Below, piece after piece: positions 9,157-17,623 of a stretch of 37,190 nucleotides of DNA (positions are counted from its first letter, which is position 1; each line of letters opens with the position of its first letter). Origin of the DNA: Bathymodiolus heckerae thiotrophic gill symbiont (GTDB taxonomy: Bacteria; Pseudomonadota; Gammaproteobacteria; PS1; Pseudothioglobaceae); assembly GCF_900128515.1 (NCBI RefSeq), contig NZ_FQTP01000006.1:1-37190 (forward strand). Direction: 5' to 3'. The translations under genes and the position numbers were made by a program. The notes under the pieces are model-generated. The model ran no database searches and had not been told where the DNA came from. It worked only from the letters and a program-made list of their open reading frames with translations.

Positions 9157-9600
9157 TTGACCCACCTCCAATTGTAGCGTTGTATTTTTTGTTAATGATT
9201 GGAATATCGGGTATCTTTTCATTAATAGCCTACCATCATGGTTTGAATTCACACTAATACTGCCTAGTGGAGTATCAAGCCCCTGATTTATAGTGTTAAT
9301 ATTGCTCGATATTACAGAATTTGCTTTATCACACATCGAGTTCAAAAAATTATCTAATAAATCATCAACATTAGGCAATGAAAAGCCAAGACCCTTTAAC
9401 GATACATCAAAACTATTAAGACAGCTAGAGTCAATCACATCACCACCGGTGATAATCTCAGATGCAGCGACTGACTCTAGTTTTTGCACGGAAACTTGAT
9501 GCTCTGCAACTCTGGACACAACATCATCACACCTGCTACCCAATACTTTAGTATTTACAGCAGCAGCTGACATACTGCCAAATATTATTATTAAAAATAA
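9157..9600 (-). pseudogene. Secreted Cys-containing protein of the transfer locus, 5' end removed by the IS
   Basis: The open frame contains an ATG at 9573, but reading upstream in frame gives PLFLIIIFGS before that methionine, the hydrophobic core of a signal peptide ending at about SMSAAAV. The true start has therefore been cut off where the IS1595 element begins (about 9600). The mature part (NTKVLGSRCDDVV...) has cysteines in RCDD, SSCLN and SMCDK contexts and no recognised domain. The frame has no stop of its own and runs into the signal peptide of the next gene, so a frameshift near 9170-9240 is likely. Probably a periplasmic or exported component of the former conjugation system. Confidence 0.5.
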
Positions 9601-9620
9601 AGGGTCATGACAACTTAAGC
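9600..9620 (+). repeat. IS1595 left inverted repeat
   Basis: This 21-base end is the exact reverse complement of 10314-10334 and of the orphan end at 36920-36940. Confidence 0.9.
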
Positions 9621-9632
9621 ATATTTAAAATC

Positions 9633-10329
9633 ATGTTAAAGTACCGTTATGAAAGTAAAAAAAACAAGTATGTAAATCGTTCCCGTATTTCAGAGAAGAA
9701 ATTTAGAGAAATAATTAAGTATTTTTCTCTTGATTTGAACGCAGTTCAAATCAAGGAATTAACAGGATTGAGCAGACAAACAAACAACAAATATTTAACC
9801 GCTATTAGGCTTAGAATTGTAGAATTATCCATACTTCAATCTGCCCCACTAGTGAGTCGATGAAAGCTATTTTGGCGCACGGCGCGTCCGCGGAAAACGC
9901 GGCCGTGGCGCCTTAGGGAAAACCATTGTTTTTGGCTTGCTAAAAAGAGGTGATAAGGTTTATACTGAGATTGTTCCAAACTGCAAAAGTACTACCCTAC
10001 AAAGGATTATCAAGGGTAAAACTAGTATTGAAAGCGTCATTCATTCTGATGGTTGGCGAGGGTATAATGGTTTAGTAGATTTTGGCTATAAGAAGCATTT
10101 TAGAGTACATCATAGCAAGAATGAATTTGCTCGTGGTAATGCACATATTAACGGCATAGAATCATTTTGGGGTTATGCCAAAACAAGGCTGGTAAAATTT
10201 AAAGGAATGAATAAAAATATGTTTAATTTACACTTGAAAGAATGTGAATTTAGATTCAATAATCGCAAGCAAAATCTTTATAAGATTTTGCTTGAAATGT
10301 TCAGAAAAGAGTCGCTTAAGTTGTCATGA
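9633..10329 (+). pseudogene. IS1595/ISXO2-like transposase, frameshifted
   Basis: Two frames together encode a DDE transposase. The first runs 9633-9863 (76 codons, helix-turn-helix-like N-terminus, ending SAPLVSR). The second is open from 9856 and reads VDESYFGARRVRGKRGRG, then GKTIVFGLLKRG, HSDGWRGY and HINGIESFWGYAK, to the stop at 10329. These supply the catalytic D, D and the C-terminal N/E region. Relatives read about S-GEIE-VDESYFG at the join, so roughly 14 bases (a length of 3n+2) appear to be missing at about 9854-9858. The second part lacks a start ahead of the first catalytic Asp, so the gene is probably inactive unless frameshifting occurs. Confidence 0.82.
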
Positions 10330-10334
10330 CCCTT
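10259..10334 (+). repeat. 76-bp direct repeat, copy 1 (IS1595 right end)
   Basis: These 76 bases are identical to 36865-36940 in the same orientation; the two copies are 26,606 bases apart. The copy covers the last transposase codons, the hairpin and the right inverted repeat. Confidence 0.95.
10266..10294 (+). repeat. 13-bp perfect hairpin in the transposase 3' end
   Basis: CAAGCAAAATCTT (10266-10278) pairs with 10282-10294 across a 3-base loop, inside codons for the transposase C-terminus. The same hairpin is present in the orphan copy at 36872-36900, close to its break point. It could affect IS transcript stability or be a break-prone structure. Confidence 0.7.
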
Positions 10335-11142
10335 TATATTTAATACGCGGGTTCACCAGTCTAACAATATCAAACAGGATTTTTGGAACACTCCATTTTG
10401 GAATTGACTTGCCTACCACACCGCACATAGCATTATAAATTTCACGAGAAGAATAAGGCGCACCATCTGTTGCGATAAATATTTCTCCATTGGAGCGCTT
10501 ATCTTCGGAAACTAGAAAAATTACCTGAACCAAATCATCTACATGAATCATAGAGCGCCGATTCCCCATCTCAGGCAAGGGTGGAAACCAACCTTTCTTA
10601 ATTCCCGCTAACATTAATTGTAAATTACCCTTAACCTCTGGGCCGTAAACCAATGAGGGGCGAATGATTGACACATGCATGCCAGATTCGTTACCTATTT
10701 TTAAAAGTTTTAACTCTGCCTCTCGTTTGCTTTTACCATAGACCCCTTCAGGCTCATTCTGATCGGATTCATTAATACACTTGCCAGAAGCCAAGCCCCC
10801 TCCAGCCTTCACACTGCTAATAAAAACAAAACGTTTTACACCGCTTTCTACTGCCAATCTGGCCAGCTCAACTGTAGCTTCCACGTTAATCACACGATAT
10901 AAATCTTCAACTTTACTAGGATCTTGCATATCGTGCGCAAAGCCCGCAAGATGAAAAACTGTATCTACAGATTCAAGTGCGTGCTTAGATATTCTATCCT
11001 GCTCCAGATTACATACAACTGTTTCATAATTATTGACCTTAGATCTAGCAAGCAATCTAACATCGCACTCTATAGTGTTCAACAAGCCAAGTAGTCGACT
11101 ACCAATAAATCCAGTTGATCCTGTTACTAAATACATCGTCAT
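10324..11142 (-). pseudogene. wbjF: WbjF-like NAD-dependent sugar epimerase/reductase, 3' end cut by the IS
   Basis: An extended SDR protein with the Rossmann motif TGSTGFIGSRLL (near residue 7), the VFHLAG segment and the catalytic YxxxK as YGKSK (near 134). The frame ends LVNPRIKYKGS, and the last three residues and stop come from the IS end, so about 30-40 C-terminal residues are missing compared with typical members of about 310 aa. It starts directly after the upstream glycosyltransferase stop. In Pseudomonas O11 clusters the order wbjB-C-D-E-F is followed by an initiating transferase (wbpL); that part is absent here. A reductive role on UDP-4-keto-6-deoxy-HexNAc or an undecaprenyl-linked sugar is inferred from relatives. 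Confidence 0.72.
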
Positions 11143-12363
11143 CTAATCGTTATAACCAACCAATTGACTGGTTAAATTATTGATAATACTATCTTTATTA
11201 AAGGTCGTTTCTAGTAACTTTGTATTATTAATGATAAATTTAAATTTTTCATTCTCAGGCATATCTATACACTTTTCAAAAGATTTTTTAATAAGCTCCA
11301 CATTAGATGGATCTGCACAGACCCCGAGACTATTATCGTTCACAATATCTGCCACATCGCCATTAATAATAGCTAATATAGGCTTCTTAGCCGCGATATA
11401 GGTTTGAGTTTTAGCAGGAACAGTTACTGAGAATATTGGCTCATTAATTAAAGATACAATTAGAAAGTCACTAGCTTTATAAAATTTAGCCATATCTTCG
11501 CGCATTTGTTTGCCGTGGAAAATTATGTTTGGATTGTTATTCGAGAGTTTTTTTAAAAAAATCAGATTAGAACCATCGCCAATAATATTCAGTTGAGATT
11601 TTTTTTGATACCCATCTGGTAATAAACAAAAAGCATTGATAATATTCTCTAGATTTTGCACCTTGCCAACATTTCCAGCAAAAGTAAAATGAATTTTTTG
11701 ATTTTTGCTTAGGGCAATAGGATCCATATCCATATCTAAATCATCTGCCCAATTTGGAGCGTAATTAAACTTTAAGCCCTTCTTAATATATGGCTCTAAT
11801 TTTGACTCAAAGCCTTTGCTTGAAATAGCAACAGCAGTAATGTTGTGATGCATAAATTTCACAAACGCATCTAACAGGGTTGAGAGCATCTTAGTTTTTT
11901 TAAAACCATATGCATAAACACTATCGGGCCAAACATCTTGCACCCAAAACATAGTTGGCTTCTTATATAACTTACGAATTACAACTGCTGGCAACATATC
12001 TGTTAGTGAGCCCAAATTAAACCCGAAAACATAGTCATATCTTCTGCCAATAAAAATTGCAACAATACTGCCAAAAATCATAAAGTTTATATATTTAAAG
12101 ATCTTTTTAACTGTACTGTCTCTATAGCCTGTAACAGCGTGCACTCTGAAAATATTTATACCTTGGTATTCGTTTTTTCGAAAGAATCCATTTTTATAGC
12201 CCAGGAAAACCTTTCCTAATGGATAAGTCGGGACTAAAGTTAATACATCAACATCATAACCTTTGCCTTTCCATGACAAAGCAACATCATTTATCTTAAA
12301 TTCTTCAGGGTAAAAGCACTCTGTAACAATTAATATTTTCTTAGGCACTAATACTTTTTCCAA
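11143..12363 (-). CDS. wbjE: Glycosyltransferase family 4, WbjE-like (candidate L-FucNAc transferase)
   Basis: A GT-B protein of about 400 aa. The N-terminal half begins KKILIVTECFYPEEFKINDV and the C-terminal half carries FAGNVGKVQNLENIINAF and the late SVTVPAKTQTYIAAKKPILA region, where many GT4 enzymes have the nucleotide-sugar E-x7-E motif. It follows wbjD directly, the position wbjE holds in L-FucNAc clusters, so L-FucNAc transfer to the lipid-linked chain is the likely role. The start is uncertain: a TTG at 12363 lies in the end of wbjD, and a GTG at 12348 overlaps its stop codon; neither has a strong ribosome binding site. Confidence 0.8.
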   Translation of the reverse strand: MEKVLVPKKILIVTECFYPEEFKINDVALSWKGKGYDVDVLTLVPTYPLGKVFLGYKNGFFRKNEYQGINIFRVHAVTGYRDSTVKKIFKYINFMIFGSIVAIFIGRRYDYVFGFNLGSLTDMLPAVVIRKLYKKPTMFWVQDVWPDSVYAYGFKKTKMLSTLLDAFVKFMHHNITAVAISSKGFESKLEPYIKKGLKFNYAPNWADDLDMDMDPIALSKNQKIHFTFAGNVGKVQNLENIINAFCLLPDGYQKKSQLNIIGDGSNLIFLKKLSNNNPNIIFHGKQMREDMAKFYKASDFLIVSLINEPIFSVTVPAKTQTYIAAKKPILAIINGDVADIVNDNSLGVCADPSNVELIKKSFEKCIDMPENEKFKFIINNTKLLETTFNKDSIINNLTSQLVGYND

Positions 12364-13478
12364 ACCACTCTATTTACGTAATCAACATAACTGTGGATTA
12401 TACGAACCATCTTATCCGACACATTAGGCATAGAATAATCGTCAACTTGGCGTATTAGTCTTTGCACACCTCTTGGCTGTTTGTCAATAATAGATAAAGA
12501 CTGCATAATTCTTTCTTTCTGCAAGCCTGTCATAATAACTGCAGCTTCTTCCATGCCTTCAGGGCGCTCGTGTGCTTCGCGAATATTTAAGGCCGGGAAA
12601 TTTAAAATAGAGGACTCTTCATTTATAGTGCCACTATCTGACAACACCACCTTAGCAGACATTTGAAGCTTGTTGTAGTCCTTAAATCCTAGTGGCTTCA
12701 ATAATTGAATTATTGGATTTAATTCAACTTTCATTTCATCAATACGTTTTTGCGTTCTTGGGTGTGTAGAAACAATAATCGGCATTTGATAAATCTCTGC
12801 AATTGCGTTTAATGACTCCATTAAATTCAAAAAGTTCTTATCAGAATCGACATTCTCTTCACGATGCGCACTGACAACAAAAAACTCATATTCTTTAATC
12901 CCTAAACGCGTCAACACATCGGAACTTTCAATGCCATCACGATAAGTATTCAGCACTTCGAACATAGGACTGCCCGTTTTAATAACCATATCTGCCGGCA
13001 AACCTTCACTCAAAAGATAGTCTCTAGCAATGCTACTGTAAGTTAAATTAATGTCAGCCATATGGTCAACTAAACGACGATTAATTTCCTCTGGAACACG
13101 TTGATCAAAACAACGATTACCAGCCTCCATATGAAATGTTGGTATCTTTCTGCGCTTGGCAGGTAATAAGGCCATACAGCTATTTGTATCACCCAAAACA
13201 AGCATAGCCTCCGGCTGAATTTCTTCTAAAACTTTATCGACTTCAATGATAACATTTCCAATAGTTTCAGCACCAGTTGTGCCAGCAGCGCCTAAAAAAT
13301 AATCTGGCTTTCTAATTCCTAGATCATCAAAGAAAATCTCATTCAATTCATAATCATAATTTTGCCCTGTATGAATCAGAATGTGTTCGCAATGCTCATC
13401 AAGCTTCTTAAGGACACATGCAAGACGTATGATTTCTGGACGTGTTCCAACTACTGTTGCAATTTTTAATTTTTTCAT
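12348..13478 (-). CDS. wbjD: UDP-N-acetyl-L-fucosamine synthase (WbjD/CapG, 2-epimerase)
   Basis: The 376-aa protein belongs to the non-hydrolysing UDP-GlcNAc 2-epimerase family: VGTRPEIIRLACVL at the N-terminus, HTGQNYDYELNE near 37, LGDTNSCMA near 96, HMEAGNRCFDQRVPEEINR near 120 and SDSGTINEES near 278. In the WbjB-WbjC-WbjD set, it epimerises C2 of UDP-N-acetyl-6-deoxy-L-talosamine to give UDP-L-FucNAc. It starts 13 bases after wbjC. The stringent order B-C-D makes WbjD/CapG a better call than WecB. Confidence 0.92.
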   Translation of the reverse strand: MKKLKIATVVGTRPEIIRLACVLKKLDEHCEHILIHTGQNYDYELNEIFFDDLGIRKPDYFLGAAGTTGAETIGNVIIEVDKVLEEIQPEAMLVLGDTNSCMALLPAKRRKIPTFHMEAGNRCFDQRVPEEINRRLVDHMADINLTYSSIARDYLLSEGLPADMVIKTGSPMFEVLNTYRDGIESSDVLTRLGIKEYEFFVVSAHREENVDSDKNFLNLMESLNAIAEIYQMPIIVSTHPRTQKRIDEMKVELNPIIQLLKPLGFKDYNKLQMSAKVVLSDSGTINEESSILNFPALNIREAHERPEGMEEAAVIMTGLQKERIMQSLSIIDKQPRGVQRLIRQVDDYSMPNVSDKMVRIIHSYVDYVNRVVWKKY

Positions 13479-13491
13479 ATCTTATATACCT

Positions 13492-14595
13492 CTACACTTT
13501 GTGAGTTATGGTATCAGGATTATCAGGATCGAAAATTTCATTGGCCCAAAGCATGACAATCATATCTTCCGTACTGATATTGGTAATATCATGAGACCAT
13601 CCTGGCACCGTTTCAACAATTTTTAACTCTTTGCTTGTTGTGATAATCTCATACGTTTCATCTAAATCTACATGTCTAAAACCAAATCTTGCCTCACCTT
13701 GGATAACTAAAAACTTTTCAGTCTTGGAGTTATGATAATGACCACCTCTAGTCACACCTGGCTTTGCAGTGAAAAATGAAAATTGGCCACTATCTTTTGT
13801 TTTTAGCATTTCTGCAAACATTCCACGCTCATCACAATGTAAGGGTATTGAATAGGAAAATTGCTCAGGAGAAAGATAACTTAGATAAGTTGAATATAGC
13901 TTACGAATAAGTCCACTACCAACCTTTTCAGTTATAAGTGAATCTCGACTTTCTTTAAATATCTTAATCTGATCGGCTAAATCGCCTAATTTAATTTTAT
14001 ACTCTGGCTGCACTGACAACTTTTTTTTGTCATCTTTCGCTTCCTGTATTATCTTAACAAACTCTTCAACCACATCATCAATATAAACCAGACTCAATTC
14101 AAAATTTTGATTTTTAACTTGGATGGGCAAGTCATGACTTATATTGTGGCAAAAAGTCGCCACAACAGAATTATAATTAGGCTTACACCACTTGCCAAAC
14201 ACACCAGGAAGACGATATATATAGACGGGGCTTTCTGTGCCATCTTCAAGTTTATTTATGGCTGTTTCAGCGTCTAATTTACTTTTTCCATACACATTAT
14301 CTAGCGTGGCTTGTGTAGATGATGCAAAGATAATAGGAATTTTCCTGCCTGTAGAGCGCACTGCTTCACATATTGATTCTGTCAATTTAGTATTACCTAC
14401 ATTGAAATCTTGTTCATTTGTAGGTCTATTTTCTCCTGCTAGATGGACAATGAAATCAGAGTTCTTAACAAGTTCTATCAGGTCATCAATCGAGTTATTA
14501 CGAGTATATGTCGTAATTTTAATATCCAGCCCTCTTAAGTGGATAATTAAGTTCTTCCCAATGAATCCATCAGATCCTGTTATAAGCACTCGCAT
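13492..14595 (-). CDS. wbjC: Bifunctional 3-epimerase/4-reductase for UDP-L-FucNAc (WbjC/CapF)
   Basis: The 367-aa protein has an N-terminal SDR domain (GSDGFIGKNLIIHL near residue 7, YGKSK near 106) and a C-terminal cupin domain from about residue 245 (HCDERGMFAEMLKT, then GGHYHNSKTEKFLVIQGEA, with metal-binding histidines). This is the CapF/WbjC layout, in which the cupin domain epimerises C3 and the SDR domain reduces C4 of the WbjB product. It lies one base after wbjB and 13 before wbjD, in the canonical order. Length and domains are complete. Confidence 0.93.
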   Translation of the reverse strand: MRVLITGSDGFIGKNLIIHLRGLDIKITTYTRNNSIDDLIELVKNSDFIVHLAGENRPTNEQDFNVGNTKLTESICEAVRSTGRKIPIIFASSTQATLDNVYGKSKLDAETAINKLEDGTESPVYIYRLPGVFGKWCKPNYNSVVATFCHNISHDLPIQVKNQNFELSLVYIDDVVEEFVKIIQEAKDDKKKLSVQPEYKIKLGDLADQIKIFKESRDSLITEKVGSGLIRKLYSTYLSYLSPEQFSYSIPLHCDERGMFAEMLKTKDSGQFSFFTAKPGVTRGGHYHNSKTEKFLVIQGEARFGFRHVDLDETYEIITTSKELKIVETVPGWSHDITNISTEDMIVMLWANEIFDPDNPDTITHKV

Positions 14596-14596
14596 C

Positions 14597-15628
14597 TTAT
14601 TCTTCAGGATCTATGATTTCGCCGTTTTTAGCAGCTTGAATAAACTTTAATTTATTCAACAATCGTTTCATGCTATCAACATCTAACTGTGTGGTGTTAT
14701 CTGAATTATATTCATCTGAATCTGTAATATCTTTATCACCATCTTCCACATACTTGGCATAATTCAAATCACGCAGATCCGGTGGTATTTTATAATAATC
14801 ACCCATATCAAGAGCACATGCCATTTCTTCTTTAGATAACAAAGACTCATATCGCTTTTCACCGTGCCTTGTACCGATAACTCGAGTAGGATAGCTAGAC
14901 TTTCCCATTAGATCACAAAGAGCTTGCGTCATGATTCTAACTGTTGCTGCAGGCGCTTTTTGAATAAAAATATCGCCAGGATTTCCATTGTCAAAAGCAA
15001 ATAGAACCAAATCCACTGCATCGTCCAATGTCATCATAAAACGTGTCATGTTTGGATCTGTTAGAGTTAACTCTTTGTTTTCATGAATAAGTTCCACAAA
15101 TAACGGAATGACAGAACCTCTAGATGCCATCACATTGCCATATCTAGTGACACAAATTATTGTTTTGTCACCCCCTTGTCGAGATTTAGCAATAACAACT
15201 TTCTCCATCATTGCTTTGGATATGCCCATAGCATTAATTGGATATACCGCCTTGTCCGTACTTAAACAAATAACTCTCCTCACATTAGCATTAATCGCAG
15301 CGGTCAGCACATTATCAGTGCCAATTATGTTGGTTTTAACCGCTTCAATGGGATGAAATTCACATGATGGCACTTGTTTTAATGCGGCTGAGTGAAAAAT
15401 GTAATCTACATCTCTAACGGCATTCATTATCGAGTCATAATCTCTCACATCACCAATATAGAACTTAACTCTATCGTCGGCATATTGACGTCTCATGTCA
15501 TCTTGTTTCTTCTCATCGCGGCTAAATATTCTAATTTCCTTAATATCAAGCTTTAAAAAACGGCGTAATACGGCGTTACCAAAAGAGCCCGTTCCACCAG
15601 TAATTAATAAAATTTTATTTTTAAACAT
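14597..15628 (-). CDS. wbjB: UDP-GlcNAc 4,6-dehydratase/5-epimerase (WbjB/CapE)
   Basis: The 343-aa SDR protein has TGGTGSFGNAVLRRFL at residues 10-25, the family HSAALKQVPSCEFHPIEAVK segment near 80 and LSTDKAVYPINAMGISKAMM near 121. The catalytic tyrosine of YxxxK is Met here (MGISK), which is characteristic of CapE/WbjB rather than PseB (usually YGATK). It converts UDP-GlcNAc to UDP-2-acetamido-2,6-dideoxy-beta-L-arabino-hexos-4-ulose, the first step to UDP-L-FucNAc. That product is also the PseC substrate, and no PseB gene is in the window. A 62-base gap separates it from the gene upstream, which has room for an internal promoter. Confidence 0.93.
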   Translation of the reverse strand: MFKNKILLITGGTGSFGNAVLRRFLKLDIKEIRIFSRDEKKQDDMRRQYADDRVKFYIGDVRDYDSIMNAVRDVDYIFHSAALKQVPSCEFHPIEAVKTNIIGTDNVLTAAINANVRRVICLSTDKAVYPINAMGISKAMMEKVVIAKSRQGGDKTIICVTRYGNVMASRGSVIPLFVELIHENKELTLTDPNMTRFMMTLDDAVDLVLFAFDNGNPGDIFIQKAPAATVRIMTQALCDLMGKSSYPTRVIGTRHGEKRYESLLSKEEMACALDMGDYYKIPPDLRDLNYAKYVEDGDKDITDSDEYNSDNTTQLDVDSMKRLLNKLKFIQAAKNGEIIDPEE

Positions 15629-15690
15629 TAAATATAATTCTCCAATAATCTAACATAGCCTATAAATCAAACCATTATATGATTGTGTCT

Positions 15691-16515
15691 TTATAGTGCA
15701 ATCTCTTTAACAAAATAATCATTAAGATCTATAAAATTATATTGCTTAATGATGGATCTTAATTTGGTTGTAGAAGCAATTGATTCATTAATCTCATCTC
15801 TAATCTTAGAGTTAATCTTAAAGTCAACAGAATAATCTTTCAACATTTCTACAATATTTTTGATACTGTGTCCACTACCGGTGCCAACATTAACAATGCC
15901 ACAATAATCTGATTCTAATAATTTATTATATATATTACATACATCCAAAATGTGTATGAAATCTCTCACTGACTCCCCATTATTAAATAAATGCAGTTTT
16001 CCATCTCCAGCATGCGAAGCAATCATTTTTGAAATAATCGAAAAATTATCATTACCCCCATACATATTAAAGACTCGGGCAATAATATAATTAATTCCAT
16101 GTGCTGATAAGTAACTTTGAATCATTATTTCACTTGAAATTTTTAATGAAGAGTATAACGAGCTGGGATGAACTTGGTCTTTCTCATGGCAACAAGGATT
16201 TCTTCCATAAACAGCAGCACTACTGGTATATATAACAGTGCCGATTAAGTCTTTTATATTAATTAGCACATCGATTATGTTTGACAGGTCTCCTAGCGTC
16301 TTTTCAGTATATTGTTTAGGATTTGAAAAATCCCCTAACTCTATACTTCTTTGAAAAGAATTAATCACTACGTTAATCCTAACATCTTTATCATGATATT
16401 TTAACAACTCCTGGGCATCACCTCCCGATAGGAGGATTGAATTATTTAAAACCGAACTCAATGACAATGAAAGATTGCTCCTTTCGCCAAATAAAACATT
16501 TATATTTTTTTTCAT
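15691..16515 (-). CDS. NAD-dependent epimerase/dehydratase-like SDR with altered nucleotide motif
   Basis: A 274-aa extended SDR-type protein. It has TSSAAVYGRNPC (near 99), the catalytic YxxxK as YSSLK (near 124), ARVFNMYGGND (near 148) and VRDFIHILDVCNIY (near 184), as in sugar-nucleotide epimerases. The N-terminus reads NVLFGERSNLSLSLSSVL in place of GxTGFIGxxL, so the Gly-rich dinucleotide loop is essentially absent, and the protein is shorter than the usual 310-340 aa. It may bind cofactor differently or be a degenerate or regulatory member. It overlaps the upstream glycosyltransferase by 4 bases. The substrate cannot be told from the sequence. Confidence 0.7.
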   Translation of the reverse strand: MKKNINVLFGERSNLSLSLSSVLNNSILLSGGDAQELLKYHDKDVRINVVINSFQRSIELGDFSNPKQYTEKTLGDLSNIIDVLINIKDLIGTVIYTSSAAVYGRNPCCHEKDQVHPSSLYSSLKISSEIMIQSYLSAHGINYIIARVFNMYGGNDNFSIISKMIASHAGDGKLHLFNNGESVRDFIHILDVCNIYNKLLESDYCGIVNVGTGSGHSIKNIVEMLKDYSVDFKINSKIRDEINESIASTTKLRSIIKQYNFIDLNDYFVKEIAL

Positions 16516-17621
16516 CTCATTGCCATTCCAATTATATCCCCAAGTCTCTTAGTATTTTCTTCAACTGAAAAGCTATCTATTGCAAGCTGATGACCGTTGC
16601 TTGCGATACTTTTTCGCAACTCTGTATCTAAAATTATTTTTGTTAGTGCACTTTCAAGTGCAGCTACATCGTATGGAGGAACTATAATAGCATGTTCACC
16701 ATCCTTCACATAATCTAGAATTACACCTACAGAAGTAACTACCGTTGCAAGTCCAGCTGCCATCGCTTCAATCATTGCATTAGGAAACCCTTCGGCCCAT
16801 GAAGGGAGAACAAAAATATCACTTTTTTCTAAAATACTATCAACAGCTTGTGAATTGGCCCAACCAAAAAAGACGATGCATTTTTCTAGATTATGTTCTT
16901 TTACAAAATGTTTGGCAGCTTTTTCAGCATTCCCGCTCCCTACAAATGTAAGGTGAAACCTGATGCCTTTATTATGCAAATTATTACACGCATATAATAA
17001 TTCAAAAACACCCTTATATTTTTCCAGCCACCCAACAAAAATTAATTTTGACGTGTTATTAAGTTCGGATTTCCTATTTTTACCAATCTCAATTTGTTTT
17101 TCAGTTGCAGTCCAATTATTCACAACCTTTACTTTTGACTTATCAAGCCCAAGCTGATTTATGGCATACCCCTTCCATTTTACCCCTTGACAAAGAAAAA
17201 CAGTTGAATGACCATAGAGAAACCTAATTAACTTTAACATAAGAGGTGATCTGGATGTTTGACTAATAAGATTTCCAGCTCTTGGAAATATTAATGCAGG
17301 ACGTTTAAATAAGTGACACATCCATACCATGACACCTTTCTCAATTGCACTTGCCCCATCTGAGGAAAAAATTAATACCACATCAATTCTATTGAATATC
17401 AATCTATACATTAATATAAATAATCGACGTACAGCCATAACACTTCGAATAAAAAGTTTCGGTGGAGGGTTGGAGATTTGTGATGAATCTAAAGTATCAA
17501 TGTCAAATCTATTTGCTATTGATGATTCCAACAAAATTTTACATGATTTTGCAATACCTCCATAAATAGCCTTGCTTTCTGCTGGGAATGCCCCCACTAT
17601 AAGTAATTTTGGCTTTGGCAT
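16512..17621 (-). CDS. Glycosyltransferase family 4
   Basis: About 369 aa, starting at the ATG at 17621 two bases after the upstream gene; an in-frame TTG three codons earlier is an alternative. The N-terminal half starts KPKLLIVGAFPAES, and the C-terminal Rossmann half has FVGWLEKYKGVFELL near 190 and the donor-binding region LPSWAEGFPNAMIEAMAAGL near 275, with the E-x7-E pattern of GT4. It should act on the cytoplasmic face of the inner membrane, adding one sugar to a lipid-linked repeat unit. Donor and acceptor are unknown. Confidence 0.85.
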   Translation of the reverse strand: MPKPKLLIVGAFPAESKAIYGGIAKSCKILLESSIANRFDIDTLDSSQISNPPPKLFIRSVMAVRRLFILMYRLIFNRIDVVLIFSSDGASAIEKGVMVWMCHLFKRPALIFPRAGNLISQTSRSPLMLKLIRFLYGHSTVFLCQGVKWKGYAINQLGLDKSKVKVVNNWTATEKQIEIGKNRKSELNNTSKLIFVGWLEKYKGVFELLYACNNLHNKGIRFHLTFVGSGNAEKAAKHFVKEHNLEKCIVFFGWANSQAVDSILEKSDIFVLPSWAEGFPNAMIEAMAAGLATVVTSVGVILDYVKDGEHAIIVPPYDVAALESALTKIILDTELRKSIASNGHQLAIDSFSVEENTKRLGDIIGMAMR

Positions 17622-17623
17622 TA

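Larger units (their letters stand above)
9600..10334 (+). mobile_element. IS1595-family (IS1016-like) insertion sequence, complete ends
   Basis: The element is about 735 bp. Its ends are a perfect inverted repeat of at least 21 bases (AAGGGTCATGACAACTTAAGC at 9600-9620, complement at 10314-10334); by chance or origin the match extends three bases further out on both sides. It carries one transposase gene. The short length, the missing N-terminal zinc-finger region and the motif order resemble the IS1016 subgroup. I find no 8-bp target duplication in the flanks, which suggests a rearrangement after insertion. The left end cuts a transfer gene and the right end cuts a sugar epimerase gene. Confidence 0.85.

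Noticed and set aside
9869-9914. A strongly GC-rich, partly self-complementary block inside AT-rich DNA, at first sight a foreign insertion in the transposase.
   Set aside because: In the correct frame it encodes the conserved ESYFGARRVRGKRGRG motif of IS1595 transposases; arginine and glycine codons explain the GC content.
14597-15628. Calling this gene pseB because the pse genes are nearby.
   Set aside because: The catalytic Tyr position is Met (MGISK) and wbjC and wbjD follow directly, which identifies WbjB/CapE.
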